The notes beneath the pieces are model-generated. The model made no database searches. It was given only the letters and a program-made list of their open reading frames with translations, and was not told where the DNA came from. Shown piece after piece: positions 20,510 through 26,455 of a stretch of 26,455 bases of DNA. Source of the DNA: a virus; the IMG/VR virus record IMGVR_UViG_3300042861_001224, positions 1-26,455 of that record. The stretch is one strand, 5' to 3'. Within the stretch, counting starts at the first letter, position 1. Every line of letters begins with the position of its first letter. A program made the translations under genes and the position numbers.

Positions 20510-22196
20510 AGTCATCGACATCCAAGAAGTCAAAAACTGGAAAGAATTCGAACGCGAGCTGGCCCTGCTCGGCGAGCAAATCCGCCAGCAGATCGAGCTG
20601 GAGTGCGAGGCGTTTGCGACCGATCCGGCGGCGAGCAAGGAGCGGCGCGAGCGTGCCTGGCACGACTACGGCTATTTCTGCAAAACCTATTTTCCGCACT
20701 ACGTCCCCACGCCGTATTTCAGCCAATTTCACGAATTTATCTTTCTGCGCTTTCCGCAAGTGATCGACGGTGCCGCTGACGGTCGCGAAGTGCATCAAGC
20801 GCCACGCGGCGAGGCTAAATCCACCTACGAAACCCAGCTGGGGTCGCTGTGGTGCATCGTCACCGGCCGCAAGCACATGATCGGCATCATCATGAACACC
20901 GAGGAGCAGGCGGCGGAGATGCTGGAAAGCATCAAGGCCGAGCTGGATACCAATCCGCGCTTGATGATGGACTTTCCGGACGCCTGCGGTCGCGGTCGGG
21001 TGTGGCAAGCGACCACGGCCATCACCGCGAATAACATCAAGATCCGCATCGGCGGTACCGGCAAAAAGATCAGGGGTATGAAGCACGGCCCGCACCGGCC
21101 CGACCTGATTTTCCTGGACGACCTGGAGAACGACGAGAACGTCAAGGACAAGGGCCAGCGCGACAAGGTGCAGAAGTATGTACTCAGCGCGGTGCTGGGC
21201 TTGGCCGGACCTGGCGGTGGCATGGATGTGTTTTGGGTCGGTACCAGTTTGCATTACGACGCGGCGATTAACCGCGTCAGCCGCGCGCCGGGTTGGCGAC
21301 GGAAGGTGTTTCGGTCGATCTTGAAATGGCCGGATCGGATGGACCTTTGGGACCAGTGGGAAACACTGTACACCCGCAGCGGTGACGATGACGAAAAGGA
21401 GCAGTTCGAAGCCGAGGCGCTGGCGTTTTATCTGAAAAATAAAATCAAAATGGATGCCGGATCGGTATGCAGTTGGCCGGAAGTAAGGCCGCTGTACCGG
21501 CTGATGTGTATGCGGGCGATTAATCACGATGCGTTTTCCCAAGAGCAGCAGAACGAAGCCGGAAACGACGAGAACGCACCTTTTAAAGATATTCAGTTCT
21601 GGCTCAATCGGCTATCTGACTGGGTTTATTTTGGCTCCATAGACCCTTCATTGGGCAAGAAAGGCACGGTTAAAGGCGACCCATCGGCGATTCTGGTCGG
21701 TGGATTGGATCGTAAAAAGATGGTGCTGGATGTGGTAGAAGCCGATATCGCCCGCCGCGTGCCGGATTTGATCATCAGCCGGGCGATTGATTTGCAAGCC
21801 GAGTATGGCTGTCTGGCCTGGGCAGTGGAAACGGTGCAGTTTCAGGCGTTTTTGCATAGCGAGTTGATCAAGCGCGCGGCGTTGAAAGGCATTGCCTTTC
21901 CGGGTATTCCGGTGGTGCCGGATACCGACAAGAGTTTGCGGATTATCAGCTTGCAACCGCATATCAACAACGGGCTGATTCGCTTGCACCGCAGCCAGTC
22001 CACGCTGATTGAGCAATTGAAATTCTGGCCGGAAGCGGACCACGACGACGGCCCGGATGCATTGGAAATGCTGTTTAAGATTTCCAGCCAGTTTGGTGGC
22101 GAATTTACATACACGTCGGCGGGCGGTGGACGCGGCAAGCAGCGTTCTACCAGTCGTCGTAGTGCTGATTATGATGAGGATTGGGATGATGACTAA
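20502..22196 (+). CDS. Terminase large subunit (Mu gp28-like)
   Basis: The 564-residue protein packages DNA into proheads. The ATPase half has a Walker A-like APRGEAKST (residues 100-108) and Walker B DLIFLDD (201-207) followed by LENDENV. The nuclease half has acidic residues Asp381 in GSIDPSLG, Glu443 in AVETVQFQ and the Asp cluster near 513-519. Length and motifs agree with Mu gp28 (551 residues). Mu-type terminases cut host DNA next to the integrated phage in headful packaging. A Ser/Arg-rich then Asp-rich tail (residues ~540-564) is extra. Confidence 0.95.
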   Translation: MSEVIDIQEVKNWKEFERELALLGEQIRQQIELECEAFATDPAASKERRERAWHDYGYFCKTYFPHYVPTPYFSQFHEFIFLRFPQVIDGAADGREVHQAPRGEAKSTYETQLGSLWCIVTGRKHMIGIIMNTEEQAAEMLESIKAELDTNPRLMMDFPDACGRGRVWQATTAITANNIKIRIGGTGKKIRGMKHGPHRPDLIFLDDLENDENVKDKGQRDKVQKYVLSAVLGLAGPGGGMDVFWVGTSLHYDAAINRVSRAPGWRRKVFRSILKWPDRMDLWDQWETLYTRSGDDDEKEQFEAEALAFYLKNKIKMDAGSVCSWPEVRPLYRLMCMRAINHDAFSQEQQNEAGNDENAPFKDIQFWLNRLSDWVYFGSIDPSLGKKGTVKGDPSAILVGGLDRKKMVLDVVEADIARRVPDLIISRAIDLQAEYGCLAWAVETVQFQAFLHSELIKRAALKGIAFPGIPVVPDTDKSLRIISLQPHINNGLIRLHRSQSTLIEQLKFWPEADHDDGPDALEMLFKISSQFGGEFTYTSAGGGRGKQRSTSRRSADYDEDWDDD

Positions 22197-22416
22197 CAAA
22201 CCCGACCTATTGCCGTGCCCGTTTTGCGGCGATGCCGATCTAAGCTGGCACGAAGATTATGATAGACAAGGTGCCTATAAATCACGCATGACTATCAGTT
22301 GCGGCTGTGGCGTTGAAATGAAAGACGAACGCTGGCACTGGACGGCCAAGGATTTAAGAAAAATTCAGCGAGAATCCATTCAATCCCGTTGGAACAATAG
22401 GAAAAACCATGATTAA
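22186..22416 (+). CDS. Lar-like restriction-alleviation zinc-ribbon protein
   Basis: The 76-residue protein has LLPCPFCGDADLSWHEDYD at the start, then a second cysteine pair CGCGVEMKDER, and the end IQSRWNNRKNHD: the form of Lar-type proteins (CPFCG ... C-x-C ... W-N-x-R). Rac-prophage Lar modulates type I restriction-modification to protect unmodified DNA; most family members are untested. The gene overlaps both terminase and portal. ATG at 22186 has GAGG 6 bases upstream; the next codon is also ATG. Confidence 0.8.
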   Translation: MMTNKPDLLPCPFCGDADLSWHEDYDRQGAYKSRMTISCGCGVEMKDERWHWTAKDLRKIQRESIQSRWNNRKNHD

Positions 22417-23959
22417 ACAAGCCAAAGCCGCACTAGCCAAACTCACCCAGGTCAGTAAAAAAGGCCTGGAAACTCTGCAAGCCGGGGCACGATCCACGCA
22501 AAGCACGGCGTTGAATTATGCCAGTGTCAACACACTGGACCCGACGCGCCTGGCGAATGCGTTTTCTCAAGCCGACCAGGGTTACATCACCGACCAGGCC
22601 ACGCTGTTTGAGCTGGTGGAAGAACAAGACCCGCATATTTTCAGCGAGCTGGGCAAGCGGCGCCGCGCGGTGACGGGTTTGGGTTGGGATTTGCACCCAC
22701 AAGATGACGCTACTCAAGCGGAGATCGATCGCACCAAAGAGTTAAAAGACATGCTCTGTAAAATCCCGCGTTTTGAGGATGCGCAGTACGATTTGACCGA
22801 TGCGATTGGCAAAGGCCTGGCGGCGCTGGAGTTCGATTGGCAGACCGGCAGTGAGTGGATACCTAAAGCATTGAATTGGGTACCCCAACGCGAGTTGCAG
22901 ATCGATATCAAAACCGGTGAGTTGATGTACGTAAAAAACGGCATGCCGGAAGCGTTGCGCCCGTGGGGTTGGGTGGTGCATGAGCACCGGGCTAAGTCAG
23001 GGTACATCGAGCAGGCCGCATTGTTTCGGGTGTTGGCGTGGACGTATGCCTACAAAGCCTACAACATCCGCGACATGCAGCGGTTTTTAGAATTGTACGG
23101 CATGCCGATCAGGTTGGGTAAATATCCGAGCGGGATCGGTAAAACGGAGCGGGATCAGCTCTTAAAAGCGGTACGCAATATCGGCAACGATGGCGCGGGC
23201 ATTGTGCCCAGTACCATGGCGATTGAGTTCATCACGGCGCAAAACGGCAAGATTGATGATTTTATCAATGCCACCGAATACTGGGAGCGCAAGCAATCGT
23301 TGGCTATTTTAGGCGGCACGCTAACCAGCCAGGCGGACGGTAAGACCAGTACCAACGCGCTGGGTGTGATTCATGACAAAGTGCGGCGGGAGATTATGCT
23401 GCACGACGTGCGGCAAATCGAGCCCACGCTGAATAGTCAGATTATCAAGCCGATTGTGCTGTTGAATGGGCTATTTACCGAAGACCGCATACCGGTTTTG
23501 CGCTATGACACGGCGGATGAAGTTGACCAGAAAGCCATCGTCGACGTGCTGAAAATTGGCGCGGAATTGGGCATGGAGATTGATCTGGATTGGGCGCATG
23601 AAGCGTTGCAGATTCCACGCGCAGGCAAAGAAGCCAAGATTTTAAGTGCGTCCGGACGCACTGCCGCACCTAATCAAGCTGGGGCGGCATTGACTAGGCT
23701 GGCGGCATTAGCCAAGCAACAGACGGATGGCGATATCGTCGGTAATTACAGTCAGCAGCTGGCGGCGTTGTGCATGCCGCATGAAGAGGCGGCGATTCAG
23801 CAGATTGCGGCGGTGGTGGCAGCGGCGGGTTCGTTTGATGAGGCGATTGCCGGGATTGAGGCGTTGAATTTAAGCGGTTCCACCTGGGCGGAGTCGTTGC
23901 AATTGGGATTGGCGGCGGCGCATTTGGCGGGGCGCGGCGATATCGGTGGTACATCGTGA
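22409..23959 (+). CDS. DUF935 portal protein (Mu gp29-like)
   Basis: The 516-residue protein matches Mu gp29 (512 residues), which forms the ring at the portal vertex. Typical segments are DPHIFSELGKRRRAVTGLGWDLHP (residues ~72-95), ALEFDWQTGSEWIPKALNWVPQREL, WTYAYKAYNIRDMQRFLELYGMPIRLGKYP (about 205-240) and ILGGTLTSQADGKTSTNALGVIHD. The start overlaps the Lar-like stop and the stop overlaps the next gene. Confidence 0.95.
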   Translation: MIKQAKAALAKLTQVSKKGLETLQAGARSTQSTALNYASVNTLDPTRLANAFSQADQGYITDQATLFELVEEQDPHIFSELGKRRRAVTGLGWDLHPQDDATQAEIDRTKELKDMLCKIPRFEDAQYDLTDAIGKGLAALEFDWQTGSEWIPKALNWVPQRELQIDIKTGELMYVKNGMPEALRPWGWVVHEHRAKSGYIEQAALFRVLAWTYAYKAYNIRDMQRFLELYGMPIRLGKYPSGIGKTERDQLLKAVRNIGNDGAGIVPSTMAIEFITAQNGKIDDFINATEYWERKQSLAILGGTLTSQADGKTSTNALGVIHDKVRREIMLHDVRQIEPTLNSQIIKPIVLLNGLFTEDRIPVLRYDTADEVDQKAIVDVLKIGAELGMEIDLDWAHEALQIPRAGKEAKILSASGRTAAPNQAGAALTRLAALAKQQTDGDIVGNYSQQLAALCMPHEEAAIQQIAAVVAAAGSFDEAIAGIEALNLSGSTWAESLQLGLAAAHLAGRGDIGGTS

Positions 23960-24273
23960 GTATGCATATTGAATGGACGCATGGTGTGGGGCGGGTGTTT
24001 GATGGCAGTTTGTCATTTGCTAATCACGACTCGTTTTTCTCGGTCATGTCGATCGATAAGATTGGCCCTGATTGTGTGTTGGTATCGGCTGATTTAACTC
24101 AGCGTAAGCTCAAAAAGTCGGATATCGAATCGATTTATCAAGCATTAAAAGCGGCGGGATTTGCGCTAATGCATTGCTGGAGAAAAGTAGGTAAACGAGT
24201 GCCGCGCGGCGCTCGCAATGGGCGGATATTGCGGACGGTGGGCGATTTGTCATTGTGGGAGATTGAGCTGTGA
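23956..24273 (+). CDS. Hypothetical protein between portal and gpF
   Basis: The 105-residue product is read from a GTG overlapping the portal stop (GTGA); ATG at 23962 is an alternative. It has beta-rich and polar segments (IEWTHGVGRVFDGSLSFANHDSFF, DLTQRKLKKSDIESIYQALKAAGFALMHCWRKVGKR) and a basic patch. Mu has no gene here. It overlaps the gpF GTG start, so it is translated with the head genes. Given the nuclease-like domain fused to gpF, an immunity or chaperone role is worth testing but is only conjecture. Confidence 0.6.
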   Translation: MSMHIEWTHGVGRVFDGSLSFANHDSFFSVMSIDKIGPDCVLVSADLTQRKLKKSDIESIYQALKAAGFALMHCWRKVGKRVPRGARNGRILRTVGDLSLWEIEL

Positions 24274-25550
24274 CCGATTCGCCCGCGCAACTGCCCTTTA
24301 GCCAGGCGATTGAGTTTTTTAAAAACAAAATCCAACTGCCGACAGCCAGCTGGACGGATATTTGGGAGCAGCAACATAGCCACGCCTTTGTGGTGGCCGG
24401 TGCTGCGCAAGATGCATTGGTGGAGGATTTTTATAACGCGATTCAGTCGGCCAAATGGGGTGGCGGCGGTTATGAAGATTTTCGAAAGCAGTTTGATGCG
24501 ATTGTGGCCAAACACGGCTGGAGCTACAACGGCTCGGCGGGTTGGCGGAGTAAGATCATCTATGACACCAATATCAATCAGTCGTATAACGCGGGACGCT
24601 ATCAGCAGATGGTGGCGGTCAAGCATCTGCGGCCATTTTGGGAGTATGACCACACCTCGATTGAGCATCCAAGGCTGGAACATAAAGCCTGGGATGGTTT
24701 GATTCTGTCGGCTGATGATGTGTGGTGGGACACGCACATGCCGCAGAACGGTTGGGGCTGCCGCTGCCGGGTTAATTCATTATCCAATTACGAGGCCGAG
24801 CAGGCCTGGCAGGCTAAAGGCCAGTCCGGACCGGATACCGCGCCGCCGATTGAGTGGGAGGAAAAGACCGTAGGCAGCAAAGGTGCGACGCCGCGTACTG
24901 TGCAGGTTCCAAAAGGGATTGATCCTGGGTTTGCGTATAACCCTGGTAAGGCTTATTTGGAACCGTTGACTGTGCCGCCGTTGACGGGTTATGACGTGGT
25001 TTTAAAGCAGCGGGATAAGCCGTGGCCGACAGGGTTTAAGGTGCCTGAGATGCCGAAACCGACTAAGGTTTCGCCGAATATTTTATTACCGGCAGACATT
25101 GCGCCTGAAATGGCTGTTGAAGAGTTTTTGTCTATTTTTGGCGCGACAATGGAGGAAGGTGCGGCGTTTACGGATGCAGCAGGCAGTACGTTGGCGATTA
25201 CAAAGGCACTGTTTCAAGATGGTAAAGGCGATTTTAAATGGTTGGCTAAGGCCGATAAATCGCATCGTTTGCCTTATATGAATCTATTGGCAATGACGCT
25301 GTTGGAGCCGGATGAAATCTGGTGGCTTTGGGTGCAAGATGCTAAAGAAAATGGCCGATGGCGGTTGAAAAGGCGCTATTTAAGAGCGTTTGAAATTGCT
25401 GGAAGTAATGAGTTTGCCTACGGTATTTTTGAATGGAAGCAAACAGGCTGGGATGGCTCGACCGTTTTTATGGGGTCTCAGAAGTCTGAGAAATCACGCG
25501 AAAAGTATTTTGATGGGCAGCGCGACGGGCGAATGATGTTCAAGAAATAA
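24270..25550 (+). CDS. F: Mu gpF-like minor head protein with C-terminal PBECR-type nuclease-like domain
   Basis: The first ~230 residues of this 426-residue protein are the gpF/SPP1 gp7 head morphogenesis domain: WRSKIIYDTNINQSYNAGRYQQM (92-114), HPRLEHKAWDGLILSADDVWWDTHMPQNGWGCRCRV (133-168). Residues ~283-424 form a second domain: EEFLSIFG, the PDEIW motif at 347-351, RRYL at 368-371, W-x3-STVF at 394-400 and a final RDGRMM. This is the pattern of phage Barnase-EndoU-ColicinE5/D-RelE-like (PBECR) domains, thought to be RNA-directed nucleases. Such fusions may enter the host with the DNA. It starts with GTG in overlap with the previous stop. Confidence 0.85.
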   Translation: MTDSPAQLPFSQAIEFFKNKIQLPTASWTDIWEQQHSHAFVVAGAAQDALVEDFYNAIQSAKWGGGGYEDFRKQFDAIVAKHGWSYNGSAGWRSKIIYDTNINQSYNAGRYQQMVAVKHLRPFWEYDHTSIEHPRLEHKAWDGLILSADDVWWDTHMPQNGWGCRCRVNSLSNYEAEQAWQAKGQSGPDTAPPIEWEEKTVGSKGATPRTVQVPKGIDPGFAYNPGKAYLEPLTVPPLTGYDVVLKQRDKPWPTGFKVPEMPKPTKVSPNILLPADIAPEMAVEEFLSIFGATMEEGAAFTDAAGSTLAITKALFQDGKGDFKWLAKADKSHRLPYMNLLAMTLLEPDEIWWLWVQDAKENGRWRLKRRYLRAFEIAGSNEFAYGIFEWKQTGWDGSTVFMGSQKSEKSREKYFDGQRDGRMMFKK

Positions 25551-25580
25551 AAAACGCGGCCTTTTGAGGGGTCGCGTTTT
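25551..25580 (+). terminator. Hairpin terminator after gpF
   Basis: Directly after the gpF stop, AAAACGCG and CGCGTTTT form a perfect 8-bp stem extended by partial pairing of GCC with GGT, ending in TTTT. The A-run and T-run flanks are those of a bidirectional intrinsic terminator. It would lower expression of gpG2, which begins 80 bases further on. Confidence 0.6.
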
Positions 25581-25659
25581 GCGGATCGGATACTGTGCAG
25601 TAGCGCGCATGGCGCAGTCTGACCGATTCACACCTTTATTATATAGGCGACGGCGGATT

Positions 25660-26127
25660 ATGCAATTTGAAATCGAGTTTGAGACGCGGCATTTGATCAA
25701 TATGCTGGAGATAGCACGTCAGGAAATTGCTAAACCGGACGAAATTTTAGGATCTATTGGTGAGTCGTTATACCGGGCTAACTCAAAGCGTCATAATGCT
25801 GGTAAAGATCCCGATGGAAAAGAGTGGAAAGAATTGTCAGGGGTAACACTGGCAAAAGGTGATCGTAAAGGAGGACCGCTCAAACGTACTGGCAGGATGT
25901 TGGCAAGCCTTAATTATGCGGTGACTGACGACACGTTGATTTTAGGGTTCGATGAGCCAAGGGTGGATGGTCGTTTGCCAGGGTTTCATCAGCGAGGGCA
26001 TGACAAGACTGATCGTCATCCTGGACTACCTAAAAGGGAATTATTAGGGTTTCCGCAGGCCGATCGTGATTTAGTTGAGCATGTGACTGTTGATCATTTA
26101 ACGCGTATTTTAAAGCGTGTTCGATGA
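25660..26127 (+). CDS. G: Mu gpG-like virion morphogenesis protein, paralogue 2
   Basis: The 155-residue protein matches Mu gpG (156 residues), a late protein needed for virion morphogenesis. Signatures are IGESLYRANSKRHNAGKDPDGKEW (residues ~31-54), LKRTGRMLASLNYAV, GFHQRGHDK and HPGLPKRELLGFPQADRDLVEHV. The ATG at 25660 is supported by alignment with paralogue 1 (both begin MQFE[LI]EF); the frame is open further upstream without a better start. It follows gpF, the Mu order, but is separated by a hairpin terminator. In Mu gene I would come next; here noncoding DNA and the prophage end follow. Confidence 0.9.
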   Translation: MQFEIEFETRHLINMLEIARQEIAKPDEILGSIGESLYRANSKRHNAGKDPDGKEWKELSGVTLAKGDRKGGPLKRTGRMLASLNYAVTDDTLILGFDEPRVDGRLPGFHQRGHDKTDRHPGLPKRELLGFPQADRDLVEHVTVDHLTRILKRVR

Positions 26128-26327
26128 GGTAATAAACGGCATTTAAACGGTATAAATTAAGCGTATGCAGTGCCTAATTTTCTAATATTCTGGCCAATAT
26201 TTACAGGCATTCATGCCAAATCTGTCCGGAATTCAAGATTTCTTGTTAATTCCCTGAATCCCGCGAAATCCGTGATATTTGGGCGAATTTTTGTCTTTGT
26301 TGTTGTCCGGTTTCTACCTCCTCCCTA
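26128..26327. other. Noncoding AT-rich stretch, probable right prophage end
   Basis: No convincing gene is seen between gpG2 and the truncated host gene. The stretch is AT-rich, contains TTTAAACGG and TAAGCG near 26142-26163, and two TGTCCGG motifs (26223-26229 and 26304-26310, 81 bases apart) that could be transposase sites. A GAATTCAAG/CTTG-TT-AATTC imperfect hairpin is at 26229-26252. The canonical 5'-TG/CA-3' Mu terminus is not evident next to the host gene, so the exact end is unresolved. Confidence 0.5.
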
Positions 26328-26455
26328 CTAGAGTTTGCTGTTTTTGATGCCTTTGAAAGCAAACAAGCGCCGACCATGACACAGTGCGTACCACTGGAAA
26401 TACTCGCGCCACAATAATTCAAAAAATATCCAGTAGGTCGATTCATTCGCACCCG
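26328..26455 (-). pseudogene. Truncated cryptochrome-DASH/photolyase fragment (host gene)
   Basis: Read leftward from the window edge, the sequence encodes 41 residues including [19 protein letters not shown] and [13 protein letters not shown]. This is the FAD-binding-domain signature of cryptochrome-DASH photolyases ([20 protein letters not shown]2-HG). After KNSKL the frame stops at TAG (26330-26328), where an intact enzyme would continue with the LTSFYPxRF-type segment. The gene is therefore cut here. The most economical explanation is insertion of the prophage; the missing 3' part would lie beyond the left prophage end. The 5' part lies to the right of the window. Confidence 0.8.

Noticed and set aside
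20478-21542. 354-codon minus-strand frame opposite the terminase gene
   Set aside because: It lies entirely antisense to TerL, whose motifs are unmistakable, and its protein is a low-information His/Arg/Gln-rich string with no domain.
25581-25650. Structured element ATCGG-AT-ACTG ... CAGT-CTGA-CCGAT between gpF and gpG2
   Set aside because: The pairing is interrupted and short; it may be part of the gpG2 leader, but there is not enough to call a riboregulator or repeat.
26246-26452. 68-codon minus-strand ORF at the right edge
   Set aside because: A different frame of the same strand encodes the photolyase fragment with a long family signature, so this ORF is a frame shadow across the probable prophage junction.
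1-26455. tRNA or rRNA genes
   Set aside because: No cloverleaf or rRNA-like segment was recognised on either strand; a tRNAscan run would settle it.
1-26455. Two independent partial Mu-like prophages side by side
   Set aside because: The two halves carry complementary late genes with only gpG duplicated, share the same regulatory palindrome, and only one repressor and one transposase set is present.

Overview
The window is most of a Mu-type transposable prophage, lying in what is probably a gammaproteobacterium. A methanotroph-like host (Methylococcales) is a guess from the style of the interspersed palindromic repeats, not a demonstrated assignment. Almost every recognisable gene belongs to a Mu-family module: transposase A with its ATPase partner B, Gam, GemA/gp16, a Mor-type activator, the gpI protease with a nested gpZ scaffold, gpT capsid, DUF1320 neck protein, tail terminator, sheath L, tube M, holin, transglycosylase, DUF1804, terminase, DUF935 portal, gpF and gpG.

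Layout. Bases 14733 to 1 are read leftward: two small DNA-binding proteins, a DUF3102-like protein, A, B, a run of short early genes, Gam, GemA and Mor. These run directly into head and tail genes I/Z, T, gp35-like, J, K, L and M, and a partial SGNH hydrolase that leaves the window at base 1. From 14825 to 16225 a rightward operon holds the CI-like repressor, a membrane zinc-ribbon protein, a secreted staphylococcal-type nuclease and a small secreted Cys-rich protein. From 17738 to 16273 a leftward operon holds a small ORF, a 46-residue membrane peptide, SSB and a gpG paralogue. From 17877 to 26127 a rightward late operon runs holin, transglycosylase, DUF1804, terminase, Lar-like zinc ribbon, portal, gpF (with a C-terminal nuclease-like domain) and a second gpG. 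The last 128 bases encode, on the minus strand, a piece of a cryptochrome-DASH/photolyase that breaks off abruptly. The right prophage boundary is therefore probably close to 26330, inside that host gene.

The gene set is ordinary for Mu, but the order is not. In Mu the block lysis-terminase-portal-F-G lies between mor and I on one strand. Here it sits on the far side of the repressor in the opposite orientation, so the transposition genes are central and the late genes diverge toward both ends. The break falls at known Mu transcription-unit boundaries (before lys and before I). Both separated units carry the same palindrome (core GGAAACGTTTCC) at the same distance from a -10-like box, which would let one Mor/C-type activator fire both. 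Accessory cargo includes the repressor-linked secreted nuclease cassette, the SGNH tail hydrolase, the gpF-nuclease fusion, the Lar-like protein and a phage SSB.
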